Shown here one piece after another: positions 16,267-25,587 of a DNA stretch of 64,000 nucleotides (positions within the stretch are counted from its first letter, which is position 1; each line of letters begins with the position of its first letter). Source of the DNA: Halomicrobium zhouii. GTDB taxonomy: Archaea > Halobacteriota > Halobacteria > Halobacteriales > Haloarculaceae. The DNA lies in the NCBI RefSeq assembly GCF_900114435.1, contig NZ_FOZK01000001.1:744001-808000 (forward strand), written 5' to 3'. Both the position numbers and the translations under genes were made by a program. A model generated the notes under the pieces. The model ran no database searches. It was not told the origin of the DNA and saw nothing but the letters and a program-made list of their open reading frames with translations.

Positions 16267-18056
16267 TGTGCGGGATCATCGGCTGTGCCGGCCGCGGCGA
16301 GGACACGCTGGACACGCTCGTCCACGGTCTCTCGAAGCTGGAGTACCGGGGCTACGACTCGGCCGGCGTCGCGCTGGCCGACGAGAGCCTCGACGTGCGC
16401 AAGTGCGCTGGCGAGATCGAGGACCTGCGCGAGCACCTCTCCGGCATGACCGTCGAGGGCACCGTCGGGATGGGTCACACCCGCTGGAGCACGCACGGCC
16501 CGCCGACCGACGAGAACGCCCACCCCCACCAGGACTGCACCGGGAACGTGGCCGTCGTCCACAACGGCATCATCGAGAACTACCAGTCCCTGCGCGACGA
16601 GCTCGTCGCCGCGGGCCACACCTTCCACTCCGACACGGACACGGAGGTCGTCCCCCACCTCGTCGAAGACGCGCTGAACGACGGGCTGGACCCCGAGGCC
16701 GCCTTCCGACAGGCCGTGGGGCAACTCGAGGGGAGCTACGCCGTCGCGCTGACCGTCGCCGGCACCGAGTCGGTGTTCGTCGCGCGCAACGACTCTCCGC
16801 TCGTGCTCGGTCTCGGTGACGACGCGACCTTCTTCGCCAGCGACGTCCCCGCGTTCCGTGATTTCACCGACCAGGTCGTCTACCTCGACGACGGCGAGTA
16901 CGCCCGCATCAGTCCCGAGGGCTGGGAAGTCTCCGACGTCGACGGCACCGTCGTCGAGAAGGAGGTCGACACCGTCTCCTGGGACCCCGAGGAGACGGGC
17001 AAGAGCGGCTACGACCACTACATGCTCAAGGAGATTCACGAGCAACCCCGCGCGCTCCGCCAGTGCCTGCGCGGGCGCGTCGACGAACTCTCCGCCTCCG
17101 TCGACATCGGCGACCTCGGGGATCTGTCGCCCACGGGCATCCAGTTCGTCGCCTGCGGGACGAGCTACCACGCCGCCTTCTACGCCGCACAGCTGTTCCA
17201 GTCCGCGGGCATCCCCGCCCAGGCGTTCCTCGCGTCGGAGTACGCCACCAGCCCGCCGCCCATCGGCGACGCGCTCGTCGTCGGCGTCACCCAGAGCGGC
17301 GAGACCGCCGACACCCTCTCCGCGCTCCGCGAGGCGCGCCACCGCGGCGCGCGCACGCTCGCGGTCACCAACGTCGTCGGCTCGACCGCGGCCCGCGAGT
17401 GCGACCACGCGCTGTACATCCGCGCCGGCCCCGAGATCGGCGTCGCCGCCTCGAAGACGTTCTCCAGCCAGCTCGGCGCGCTCAACCTGCTCGCACTGGC
17501 GACGACGCGCTCCGACGAGGCCCGGGACATCATCGCCGCGCTGCGCGACCTCCCCGGCCAGGTCCAGGAACTCATCGACGACTCCGACGCGAAGGAAGTC
17601 GCCGAGCACTACCAGGACGCCAAGTCGTACTTCTTCATCGGCCGGGGTCACATGCACCCGGTCGCCCTCGAGGGCGCGCTGAAGATGAAGGAGATCACCT
17701 ACAAACACGCCGAGGGCTTCGCCGCCGGCGAACTGAAACACGGCACCCTCGCGCTGGTCACCGAGGACACGCCCGTCTTCGCCACGACCGTCGGCGACGG
17801 CGAGCAGGCGACCAAGACCGTCGGCAACGTCAAGGAGGTCGAGGCTCGCGACGCGCCCGTCGTCGCCGTCACCGACGGCCAGTCCGACATCGAACGGTAC
17901 GCCGACCACGTCCTCACCATCCCGGAGACACACCCGCGGGCCGCCGCGGTGCTCGCGAACGTCCAGCTCCAGCTTGCGGCCTACCACACCGCGAACTTCC
18001 TGGGGCGCTCCATCGACAAGCCGCGGAACCTGGCCAAGAGCGTCACCGTGGAGTAA
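16266..18056 (+). CDS. glmS: Glutamine-fructose-6-phosphate aminotransferase (isomerizing)
   Basis: GlmS makes glucosamine-6-phosphate from fructose-6-P and glutamine, the first step to UDP-GlcNAc. The 596-residue protein opens MCGIIGCAG with the N-terminal Cys nucleophile. It continues with the class-II glutaminase features YRGYDSAG and GHTRWSTHG. Two SIS domains follow (CGTSYHAAFYA, SQSGET-like TQSGETADT, and the second at about 440-560). It ends in KPRNLAKSVTVE, the conserved C-tail needed for synthase activity. It forms an operon with the glmU-like gene (TAATG overlap). Confidence 0.96.
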   Translation: MCGIIGCAGRGEDTLDTLVHGLSKLEYRGYDSAGVALADESLDVRKCAGEIEDLREHLSGMTVEGTVGMGHTRWSTHGPPTDENAHPHQDCTGNVAVVHNGIIENYQSLRDELVAAGHTFHSDTDTEVVPHLVEDALNDGLDPEAAFRQAVGQLEGSYAVALTVAGTESVFVARNDSPLVLGLGDDATFFASDVPAFRDFTDQVVYLDDGEYARISPEGWEVSDVDGTVVEKEVDTVSWDPEETGKSGYDHYMLKEIHEQPRALRQCLRGRVDELSASVDIGDLGDLSPTGIQFVACGTSYHAAFYAAQLFQSAGIPAQAFLASEYATSPPPIGDALVVGVTQSGETADTLSALREARHRGARTLAVTNVVGSTAARECDHALYIRAGPEIGVAASKTFSSQLGALNLLALATTRSDEARDIIAALRDLPGQVQELIDDSDAKEVAEHYQDAKSYFFIGRGHMHPVALEGALKMKEITYKHAEGFAAGELKHGTLALVTEDTPVFATTVGDGEQATKTVGNVKEVEARDAPVVAVTDGQSDIERYADHVLTIPETHPRAAAVLANVQLQLAAYHTANFLGRSIDKPRNLAKSVTVE

Positions 18057-18107
18057 TAGTTCTCCCGTCGTCGCCGTTTTGTCATCGTCGTTTCGCGGTC
18101 GGCGTTT

Positions 18108-20432
18108 TTAGGTCGACACAGTCGCCCCGTTCCGCACTGCCGATTCGTTCACCGTCACCTCGCGCGTCTCGCCGTCGATCTCCACTCGATACGTACCAGG
18201 GTGCGCCACCGCGACGTTGTATGTCCCGTCGGCGTTCGCCGTCGTCTGGCGCTCGTATGTGAACTCGGCGTTCGGGATGGCGACGTCCGTCGCGAGCGAG
18301 ACCGTCGCGTTGGCCGAGGCGTTCCCCGTCACCGTCGCGCCGGGGACGACGGCGTAGGCGATGCGCGACTCGCCCGGCGCGACGTAGAGGGCCCGGTAGT
18401 GCGCGAGGCCGGGCGTCCCCTCGGCCCGGCTGCCGTACGTCTCGGTCAACTGCTGGTACGTCGTTCCCTCGCCGCTGGTCGGCCGGCCCGTCTCCAGAAC
18501 GACGTAGCCGACGCGTCCCTCCAGGCGGTCGTAGGACTCGTCGGGGTTCGGACTCCCGATGAATCGGTCGTAATTGGACTGCGCGTATGCGTAACTACGG
18601 GACTCGCCGCTGACGAAGTAGTTGTAGTGGCGGTTCTGCCCCCACTCGCTGAGGACGTAGTTGTCGGGGTACTCCTGGTCGAGGTCGGCCGAGTGCTCGG
18701 CGAGGAACTGGGAGGTCCGATACGTATCGTCGGTGATGGTCACCTGGCTCGTCTTGACCGGAACTTGTATGATGCCAAGGCTGGCGACGAGGACGAAGAG
18801 CAAGACGAGGGTCCCGAGCTGGGTCCGGTCCGGCACGCGCAAGCGCTCGACGCGCTCACCGAGCGGGCCCGCGGCGTCGATCCACGCGGCGACCCAGACG
18901 AACCCGTAGCCCGCGAACACGGCGGCGAAGGGCGCCAGTTCGCCGACGAAGCGGACCTGGAACGTCGCCAGCAGGAAGAAGTACCAGCCGTAGACGGTCG
19001 CAACGAGCCAGCGGTCGTCGTCGACCGCGCGCCAGGCACCCATCACCATGAACGGGAGCGCGAGCGCGAGCGCGAAGCCGAACAGGTAGAGGAAGCCGAA
19101 CGAGTCCGGCGAGAGCAGGCCGGCCGTCTCGGCGATACTGTCGCTCCTGAAGAGTCGGTCCAGTTCGGTCTGGAGCCGCGTCCAGTACTCTGGGAGGAGG
19201 GCACGGAAGAGGAAGAAGCCGACGACGGCGCCGACCGCGTCGACGGCCGCGAGGTGACGGACGTCGCCGGTGGTCCGGTGGACGGCTTCGGCAGCCAAGA
19301 GCGCGCCGATGGCCCCGGCGAAGAGGAGTGCCGGTGCGAACGCGACTTGCTGCGTATGCCAGCCCACGACGACGTGTACGGCCGCGGCGAGTGCGGCCCC
19401 GGTGAGTATCCCGACGGCCACTGGAGCAGCCTGACGGAGCGGTGAGCGGCCCGCGTGGACGTTGGCGAGCGCCTTCGCGACGACGACGAGGCCGACCGCG
19501 AGGATGAGCAGCGGGCCAGCCTCCCAGGCCAGCGTCTGGGCGGCGATAGCGACGCCCAGTGCCGCGCTCACGGCCCACGTTCGCGGTGCGCGGAGTTCCG
19601 GTCTCTCCGTACGCACGAGCGCGACGAGGCAGAGCGCCGTCGCGGCGAGCCACGGGAAGTCGAAGGCGTGGTGGTCGGCGAAGCCCAGGCTCGTCCGCAG
19701 CGCGTGGCCCGGAATCAGGGCGAAGACGAGGACGGCAGCGACGCCGACGCGCCTGTCCTCGGTCACCCACACCGCGACGAGGTAGACCATCGCGGCCGTG
19801 ACGACGGCCGAGACGACGGGATACCACGCGAGGACGTGGCCGGCGACGTCGGGGGTGCCGCCCAGGAGTTCGGAGACCCACCACAGCGTCGCCACCGTGA
19901 GCGGTTCGCCCTTCTGGACGGCGTCGGGGAGCGTCGCCAGCGCGCTCAGGTCGAGGATGTTCTCGCCGGAGGCCAGCGCCTGCTCGACCCAGTAGCGGTA
20001 GTAGTACGGGTCGTTCCCCGAGAGGACGACGTTCCCGTCGCGGTAGACGGACTGGATCGGGTGCGCGCGGACGAGCCCGACGAAGGCGATGGCCGCGGCG
20101 ACGATGGCGGCCGACGTCCGGTCGATAGTGGTGGTCGGAAGTTCGAACGAGGGGGCGGAGCGGTTCGACGGGTCATCGGAGTCTGTAGTGACCGCGCCCG
20201 CATCGCCGTTCAGGGCCGCACGGGCGGCGGCGGGGTCGGCGACTCGGTAGTCGTCGCCGGCGCTCACGACCACGCCGCGCGAGACGAGTTCGCCGAACGG
20301 GCCCGAGTCGACGGGGACGTCGTCGAACGACCAGGTGTCCTCGCGGTCGTCGACGGCGAGGACGGCTTCGAGCGGGTCGGCCAGGTCCGGACGCTCGTCC
20401 AGGAGTTCGGCCGGGCCGCCCGCGTCTGTCAT
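18108..20432 (-). CDS. STT3/AglB-family oligosaccharyltransferase-like membrane protein
   Basis: This 774-residue protein has about 13 membrane segments (about residues 107-560). The first external loop carries SGNDPYYYRYWVEQAL, the acidic metal-site region of STT3/AglB. After the last segment a soluble domain begins with VLSEWGQNRHYNYFVSGES, which stands where classical AglB has WWDYG, so the acceptor-binding motif is changed. Residues about 15-75 form an extra soluble domain resembling a winged helix (VVVSAGDDYRV wing). The C-terminal 70 residues look like a beta-sandwich. It would transfer a lipid-linked glycan to Asn, if active. It lies beside glmU/glmS and the glycan island. Convergent with glmS. 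Confidence 0.82.
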   Translation of the reverse strand: MTDAGGPAELLDERPDLADPLEAVLAVDDREDTWSFDDVPVDSGPFGELVSRGVVVSAGDDYRVADPAAARAALNGDAGAVTTDSDDPSNRSAPSFELPTTTIDRTSAAIVAAAIAFVGLVRAHPIQSVYRDGNVVLSGNDPYYYRYWVEQALASGENILDLSALATLPDAVQKGEPLTVATLWWVSELLGGTPDVAGHVLAWYPVVSAVVTAAMVYLVAVWVTEDRRVGVAAVLVFALIPGHALRTSLGFADHHAFDFPWLAATALCLVALVRTERPELRAPRTWAVSAALGVAIAAQTLAWEAGPLLILAVGLVVVAKALANVHAGRSPLRQAAPVAVGILTGAALAAAVHVVVGWHTQQVAFAPALLFAGAIGALLAAEAVHRTTGDVRHLAAVDAVGAVVGFFLFRALLPEYWTRLQTELDRLFRSDSIAETAGLLSPDSFGFLYLFGFALALALPFMVMGAWRAVDDDRWLVATVYGWYFFLLATFQVRFVGELAPFAAVFAGYGFVWVAAWIDAAGPLGERVERLRVPDRTQLGTLVLLFVLVASLGIIQVPVKTSQVTITDDTYRTSQFLAEHSADLDQEYPDNYVLSEWGQNRHYNYFVSGESRSYAYAQSNYDRFIGSPNPDESYDRLEGRVGYVVLETGRPTSGEGTTYQQLTETYGSRAEGTPGLAHYRALYVAPGESRIAYAVVPGATVTGNASANATVSLATDVAIPNAEFTYERQTTANADGTYNVAVAHPGTYRVEIDGETREVTVNESAVRNGATVST

Positions 20433-20538
20433 GTGCGTGTGCTGTCCGCTCGGCCGAATAAAGTCATCGGGTTCCGTGCTCCAGTGGGCCCTCTAGAGTA
20501 CCTTCGTTGCATCAAAAAGTCGCCAGTGGCGGAGAAAG

Positions 20539-21141
20539 CTACTCGTCTTCGAGCGCTGCGTAGATAGCCGCGTGACGTCGTCCATCGAGTTTGCCAATCT
20601 CGAGGGCGATCTCGTGTCGTTCCTCGTCGCTCTCGGCGGACAGATACCGCTCGTACAGCTGGCGGACCTCGTCGTCGACCGCCGTCGAGGAATTGGTGTT
20701 GGACACCATTGCCGATCGAGAGGTAGCAGACGGGTCTATTTCTTCATTGTGGCGAGCACAGGCACGGAAGTAGATCACTGCCATCTCGACGTCGACTTCG
20801 GCTTCCTCGGTCGCGAATCGATGGAGTAGTGCCCGCATTTCGTCGCCGTATTCGAACGTATGTCCGTTCAGCATGCAGAGAACGACCACCGTTCGAAGCG
20901 CAGTTCGCTTGTTTCCGTCGACGAACGGATGATCCGCGACGAGGAGTCGCACTAGATGGACGGCCTTCTCGTGGACCGTTGCCGGCACTTCGCCGAAGAA
21001 TCCCTCCGATACGTACTGTAGCGCAGATTCGATAGAGTCCGCTGATCGAACACCGGATTCCGTAGTCTCGCCTTCCGCGACGACCTGCTCGTGGAGGTCG
21101 AGGACGAGTTCGACCGAGGGATATTCGACGTCGTCGGTCAC
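20539..21141 (-). CDS. Fic/Doc family protein
   Basis: This 200-residue protein starts at GTG 21141. The Fic/Doc core is at about residues 60-105: HPFVDGNKRTALRT matches the Doc-type HPFxDGNKR, whose His is the catalytic base and whose Lys marks kinase-like Doc rather than AMPylating Fic (GNGR). An upstream helix holds VHEKAVHLVRLLVADHP. Residues 130-200 are a linker plus a three-helix domain (DDEVRQLYERYLSAESDEERHEIALEIGKLDG). No clear antitoxin gene lies next to it; the frame stays open about 37 codons upstream but has no ATG. Could be a solitary Doc toxin or a chromosomal regulator. Confidence 0.85.
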   Translation of the reverse strand: MTDDVEYPSVELVLDLHEQVVAEGETTESGVRSADSIESALQYVSEGFFGEVPATVHEKAVHLVRLLVADHPFVDGNKRTALRTVVVLCMLNGHTFEYGDEMRALLHRFATEEAEVDVEMAVIYFRACARHNEEIDPSATSRSAMVSNTNSSTAVDDEVRQLYERYLSAESDEERHEIALEIGKLDGRRHAAIYAALEDE

Positions 21142-21252
21142 ACTGAGGTTGTCGCCTACCGACCGAATAATCGTTTCTGCTGAGACTTCTCGCTCTCTCG
21201 TCCTACGTCCCTCGATGAGAGTGAGGTTACCATCACGACCTCCGGCTGGAAC

Positions 21253-21825
21253 TCAGTTCTCGTCAGGCGGCTCGGGCGGGACGAACAGCGCCGCCGCCAG
21301 CCGGCCGAACCTGCTTTCCCTGAGCTCCTCCCACGTCCAGTCGACGCGCAGGCCGGCGACGGCGAGGGCGGCGACGACGAGGTGGGCGACAAACGAGACG
21401 GTGCCCGTGCTTCCCAGGGAGAGCGCGAGTCGGGCGAGGGCGACGCCTAGGACGACTACGCTCGTCAGCTTGACGGGCGCGTCACGGAAGGCTGTCGTGG
21501 TCCGGTTGAGGACCCGTCTGGCTATCGATCCGTGCCACATCCGGAGACCGTGGGGCGCCAGCCAGTCGAGGACGGCGATAACGGGGCCGACGGTCCACGT
21601 CTCCCGCAGGTCGATGACGACGACATCGGGCTCGGGCTCGGCGGTGAGCCAGCGGACGAGGTACGAGTCTCTGACGACGCCGGCGGACCACTGTGCGGCC
21701 CTGACGGGACGCGATCCATCTCGGAACGGGGCGTGGAGGGCTGCGACGACGCGGGAGTTGTCGAGCGCGCGTTCGCCCATCGCGGCGACGCGGCTCGTCT
21801 CCGTGATGGAACTGTGTTCGGCCAT
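21253..21825 (-). CDS. Membrane-associated protein, partner of the DUF4330 gene
   Basis: This 190-residue protein has an N-terminal soluble half (EPDVVVIDLRETWTVGPVIAVLDWL) and two or three hydrophobic segments (about residues 120-160, APVKLTSVVVLGVALARLALSL and VSFVAHLVVAALAVAGL). Its ATG lies just 2 bp after the stop of the DUF4330 gene, so both are in one operon. Such a pair near glycan gene clusters is a recurring haloarchaeal arrangement, to my knowledge. Function unknown. Confidence 0.75.
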   Translation of the reverse strand: MAEHSSITETSRVAAMGERALDNSRVVAALHAPFRDGSRPVRAAQWSAGVVRDSYLVRWLTAEPEPDVVVIDLRETWTVGPVIAVLDWLAPHGLRMWHGSIARRVLNRTTTAFRDAPVKLTSVVVLGVALARLALSLGSTGTVSFVAHLVVAALAVAGLRVDWTWEELRESRFGRLAAALFVPPEPPDEN

Positions 21826-21827
21826 GG

Positions 21828-22934
21828 TCAGAGTGACGCGACGGTCGCCTCGACGGTCACGCTTCCCAGGTCGAGCGTGACGGTGCTCCCGTACTGGAGC
21901 GACTCGCCTTTGAACGTGAGGCCGCCCCCGGTCTCCCGGACCGACAGGTCGGCCGTCATCGTCACGTCGAGGTTCCGGGGGTGGTCGCGCTCGTAGACGT
22001 CGCCGTCCTCGCTCACGAGGATCACCGTCGAGCGCTCGCGCTGGACGTCGGTGAGTGTCGCGACCGTCCGGTCGTTCACCGACTCGGTCATGCCCGCCTC
22101 GATAGCGGTCGCGAGGCCGGGATCCGCGTCTTCTATCTGGAGGGTAACGGTCCGCGTTGCGGGCTCACCGCGGGGCTCCGTCGCCCCGACGCGCTGGACC
22201 GCGAGTGAAAGCCCGTAGTCGTCCGTCCGGAAGGGGATCTCCGCGCCCTCTGCCAGTCGCTCTCCGGCGAACTGGGTGCCCTCGCTCGTCTGGCGCGCGT
22301 CGAGGGTGAGCCCGAGGCGGACGCGCTTGCGGTCGGGCTCGTCAGTCCCGAAGACCTCGACGGACTCGACCGTCGCGACCGTCCGCTCGCGGAGTGTAAA
22401 GGCGTCACCTTCTCTGATCTCGGAGGCGGTGTCGGCGGGGACGGTCCCCGCGACGAGCACCCCGCGCTCCGTCGTCTCGACGGCGTCGGCCTCACCGGTC
22501 CCCGTCACGACGCCGTTCACCTGGTACTGGTCGGTGACGACCTGGAGTTCGCGGCCGAGCCGCGGCGGCGCGCCGTCGTACTGGAACGACTCGCTCGCTG
22601 GGTCTCCTTCGAGTCGAACGCGGAGGAGCGCCGCCGCGTCGCCGTTCGCTCGCGGTTCGAGGTGCACGTCCGTGACGGTCAGGTTGTCGTCCTCGCCCGG
22701 CGAGTACGTGTCGCCCTCCTCGAGTTGGGCGAGGATGTACTCGGGCTGGGTGCCCAGGTCGAGCGTCGCGTGCGTGCTCGCGTTGTCCAGTTCGTCTGAC
22801 TGGGCGGGGTCGGAATCAGAACCCAGAACGAGTGCGACGCCCGCAGCCACGAGGGCGAGGACCAGCAACACGACCAGGGCGTCGACGACGTTGACGACGC
22901 CGAACAGGCGCCCCTTCTCGTCGATGATATCCAT
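21828..22934 (-). CDS. DUF4330 family membrane-anchored protein
   Basis: This 368-residue protein begins MDIIDEKGRLFGVVNVVDALVVLLVLALVAAG, the DUF4330 hallmark: a charged DEKGRLFG box followed at once by one membrane helix (about residues 17-38). The rest is extracellular and built of repeated beta-rich modules of about 110 residues: three similar stretches end in VTDVHLEP, TVESVEVFG and ATLTDVQRE. Bacterial DUF4330 genes sit in cyanobacterial and other polysaccharide export loci. Here the gene also borders the glycan island. It may assist polymer export, but this is unproved. Confidence 0.8.
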   Translation of the reverse strand: MDIIDEKGRLFGVVNVVDALVVLLVLALVAAGVALVLGSDSDPAQSDELDNASTHATLDLGTQPEYILAQLEEGDTYSPGEDDNLTVTDVHLEPRANGDAAALLRVRLEGDPASESFQYDGAPPRLGRELQVVTDQYQVNGVVTGTGEADAVETTERGVLVAGTVPADTASEIREGDAFTLRERTVATVESVEVFGTDEPDRKRVRLGLTLDARQTSEGTQFAGERLAEGAEIPFRTDDYGLSLAVQRVGATEPRGEPATRTVTLQIEDADPGLATAIEAGMTESVNDRTVATLTDVQRERSTVILVSEDGDVYERDHPRNLDVTMTADLSVRETGGGLTFKGESLQYGSTVTLDLGSVTVEATVASL

Positions 22935-23026
22935 TATGGGTTTGGTTGGAGTAGCCTGTGAAAGTCGTTGTGTTCGAGGATCGGTGTGAGTAGTGTAGCA
23001 AGAAGAATCACAGTCGTTAGCAGTAC

Positions 23027-23196
23027 TGCAAACACCTCGAAAGCCCTCGGCGTGCTTCGCTCCCGCGGATCCGCTGTGCTCCTCACTCCGTTCCGGTGCC
23101 CTCAGCGAAGCTGAGGACTACGCGAGAGCTCCGCTCTCGCGGTCGCTTGCGGGTCCGGGGTTCCCGAAGCCCGCCTCGCCCTTTCAGTCCACCAGG
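23027..23196 (+). repeat. Dispersed about 150-bp repeat, copy A
   Basis: The element starts TGCAAACACCTCGAAAGCCC, contains the hairpins TCAGCGAAGCTGA and GCGAGAGCTCCGCTCTCGC, and ends CTCGCCCTTTCAGTCCACC. Copy C at 63707-63863 is the same over nearly its full length. Copy B at 49773-49896 is inverted and shares both ends. None of the three codes for a recognisable protein. It fills most of the 334 bp between the DUF4330 gene and the sugar transferase gene. Confidence 0.8.
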
Positions 23197-23268
23197 GGTT
23201 CCTTACGTCGACTAGCTGTTACTCGGCGGAAAGCCCTGTTTCGGCCCCGTTTACATAGCGCGTTGCCG

Positions 23269-24714
23269 TTACGCCTCGTCGCCGTCCTCCAACCCGAAGA
23301 TGATTGATGCGGCGTCGACGACGACGCCGTAGATCTGGCGGGTGACTATCTTCAGGTCGAACCAGAACGACTGCTGGCGGATGTACTCGATGTCGTAGCG
23401 GAGTTTTCGTTCGGGATCGTGGCCTGTGATGCCGTTGATCTGGGCAAGGCCGGTGAGACCTGGCTTGACGAACCAGCGGCTCCGCCACTCATCGACGTCG
23501 GATTCGATGTTCTCTTCGAGTTCCGGTCGTTCCGGGCGTGGGCCGACGACGCTCATGTCCCCGACGAGTACGGACCAGAGCTGCGGGATTTCGTCGAGAT
23601 GGGTCTTGCGAAGGATCTTCCCCATTCGCGTGACGCGCGGGTCGACCCCACCGGCGTCTTCCTGGCTGAGGACCGCACCTGTTTTGGATTCTGCATGGGC
23701 GACCATGCTCCGGAACTTGTAGATCGTGAAGGTCTCACCAAACTCAGCGGTCCGCCGCTGGCTGTAGAGCACCGGTCCCGGCGAGTCGAGCTTGATACCG
23801 ATGGCGATCAGTGCGATGAATGGCGAGAGCGCGAGCAAACCAACGGCTGCGAACGCGAAGTCGAAGACCCGCTTGACCATGTAGTCCTGCCAATCCCACG
23901 GCTCCAGATCGGTGTCGACGAGTTCGTCGCCGGTCGCATCGGCGACGAGGACGCTCTCCGCGTGGTCGCGGTGGACGAGAGCCCGGACACCATGTCGGTG
24001 GCAGGTCGAGAGCGTCCCGAAGAACTCCTCGCGGTCGGGTTTGTCGAAGGCCAAGAGTACGGTATCGACGTCGTGCTCAATGAGCACGTCGCCCAGCTTA
24101 GACAGACCGCCGAGTCTGGACCGGGCCGGGGCGGTGTCGGTCGTGACACCACCGTCTGTGATGCGGGCGTTAATCATTGGGTTGTTATCCGGTGTGACAC
24201 TCGCAGGAGAGACATATCCGAGAATGGACATCTCGGCCGCGTCGTAGAGTCGTTTGATGGTCGAGTGGTCGTCACCGACGATGACGGCGCGTGTGGGCGA
24301 GAGGGGACGCCGGCGTATCGAAACGAACCAGATGGGGAGAACGAGGCCGAGGATGGCGACAGTTGCGATAAGAGTAGTTCGCGGGAGTCGTGTCGACCAG
24401 TCGAAGTACCCGATCGTCGCCAGCGCCGTCGCGGCGAGGAAGGTGCGCTTGTGCGTCAACGCGATGACGTCGAGAATGCGACGAGGTTGGGGCTTGTACA
24501 GCGGCCAAAGAGCGGCGAAGACGATGATTGTCGTTGTCAGAATTTCGTCGACGAGGTCACCGTTGGTTTTGGTGGCCCGTTGAAGATTGTCAAGGACGGG
24601 AACAGCAGTGGTCAGGGCCTGGACGGTAGGATGGTTAGCGATGGTGACTGCAATGCCAGTGAGCGCTAGCGTACCGACGATGGCGAAGATCCGGTACCGC
24701 AAGCCCGTTCCCAT
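23269..24714 (-). CDS. Polyprenyl-phosphate sugar-1-phosphate transferase
   Basis: This enzyme starts glycan assembly by moving a sugar-1-phosphate from a nucleotide sugar to a lipid phosphate. The 481-residue protein has four or five N-terminal membrane segments (about 5-150), a degenerate nucleotide-binding region, and the C-terminal bacterial sugar transferase domain (PF02397-type). That domain shows KRVFDFAFAAVGLLALSP, YKFRSM, RKTHLDEIPQLW (catalytic DE), SVVGPRPERPE and KPGLTGLAQINGITG. The ATG at 24714 was chosen because a TATA-like TTATTAC lies about 28 bp before it. A longer frame from 24759 would place this box inside the gene. Likely first step of the island's pathway. Confidence 0.92.
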   Translation of the reverse strand: MGTGLRYRIFAIVGTLALTGIAVTIANHPTVQALTTAVPVLDNLQRATKTNGDLVDEILTTTIIVFAALWPLYKPQPRRILDVIALTHKRTFLAATALATIGYFDWSTRLPRTTLIATVAILGLVLPIWFVSIRRRPLSPTRAVIVGDDHSTIKRLYDAAEMSILGYVSPASVTPDNNPMINARITDGGVTTDTAPARSRLGGLSKLGDVLIEHDVDTVLLAFDKPDREEFFGTLSTCHRHGVRALVHRDHAESVLVADATGDELVDTDLEPWDWQDYMVKRVFDFAFAAVGLLALSPFIALIAIGIKLDSPGPVLYSQRRTAEFGETFTIYKFRSMVAHAESKTGAVLSQEDAGGVDPRVTRMGKILRKTHLDEIPQLWSVLVGDMSVVGPRPERPELEENIESDVDEWRSRWFVKPGLTGLAQINGITGHDPERKLRYDIEYIRQQSFWFDLKIVTRQIYGVVVDAASIIFGLEDGDEA

Positions 24715-24737
24715 TGGTGTATTCAGGTCGAACCGAG

Positions 24738-24746
24738 GTAATAAGC
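24738..24746 (-). promoter_or_regulatory. TATA-like element of the sugar transferase gene
   Basis: Minus-strand CTTATTAC is centred about 28 bp before ATG 24714, suggesting a leaderless transcript. It lies next to the end of the decayed IS, so the insertion may have come close to cutting the promoter. Confidence 0.45.
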
Positions 24747-24765
24747 GCTGTGGGAGCATGGCGTA

Positions 24766-25492
24766 ATGGGGTCAACGTTAGCGGAGTGCATTGTGAAAGG
24801 TTGCGAATGCTTTCGCCCAGCGATCAGCAGATTGCCACGAACTGGGGTACGGTAACCGGGCCAAAAACAGCATGGTTCGGTACTTGAACACGAAGAACCA
24901 GGCTTCGACGAGCGAGCGCTCTCCCCAGGTTTCACGCCGGGATCGACACGGTAAGTCGAAGTCGTTCAGTGGCCAGTCGTACCACGGACCGCGATCGGCG
25001 AGAACGACGGGTTCACCATGGAAACGCGCTAGTACGGTTTTGAGAAAGACGAGCGCATCGAGGTCTGAACGGTCGAGTGAAACTTCGACGTGGACGGTTT
25101 CGAACATATCCACGTTGACGGCAGCCCACACGTAGATCTCTTCATCCTCGGTCGCAACTTTGGTTTCGTCGACTGCTATAACTCCATGCCTATCAGATTC
25201 TGGATCGAACAACTCTGCGATCTGATGATACCACTGATGGACGGCCTCGTGCGAATGATTGAGCGCGAGACCGACCTTCAGATACGAAAGCCCTGAATGG
25301 TACAAAAACGCCGCCCAGACCCTCTCTTCCGTCGGTACGTCCTCACGCGAAAATACTTCTTGCTCGCGCGCCTGATCAACGATGTGGTCAAGGAACGATA
25401 GCTTGGCACACTTGTCAATACCTCGATCACACGTTTCGCTCTATCGTTGACACCCCTATTCCGACGGTTCATAGTTTTTTTGTTACAACCAT
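24766..25492 (-). mobile_element. Decayed insertion sequence (IS6-like DDE transposase)
   Basis: The body is a DDE transposase gene with a frameshift. Candidate imperfect terminal repeats are ATGGGGTCAAC (left) and ATGGTTGTAAC (right, read inward), about 7 of 11 matching. No flanking duplication is evident, so the ends are approximate. Confidence 0.5.
24778..25472 (-). pseudogene. IS6-like DDE transposase with one frameshift
   Basis: The N-terminal part starts MNRRNRGVNDRAKRV and runs to ...ASKKYFR. The family sequence then continues in another frame as REDVPTEERVWAAFLYHSGLSYLKVGL. The break is at the run of four A's at 25350-25353 (plus strand), where a fifth would restore the frame. The catalytic core is intact in the second part: IAVDETKV (D), LADRGPWYDWP (D), RSLVEAWF (E). 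The transposase is therefore inactive, unless the shift is a sequencing error or is bypassed. Confidence 0.8.
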
Positions 25493-25587
25493 AGAGACAT
25501 AAGCGTGTTCGTGATAGCAGACGCCCATGTGATGTTTCGGTCCGTCCGTGTCAATAGATCGTCTTTCTCAAAATTTCCTGTATGTAA

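Noticed and set aside
16227-17987. 586-codon minus-strand ORF opposite glmS
   Set aside because: A shadow of the glmS reading frame. It has no domain features, only Val/Asp/Gly-rich sequence.
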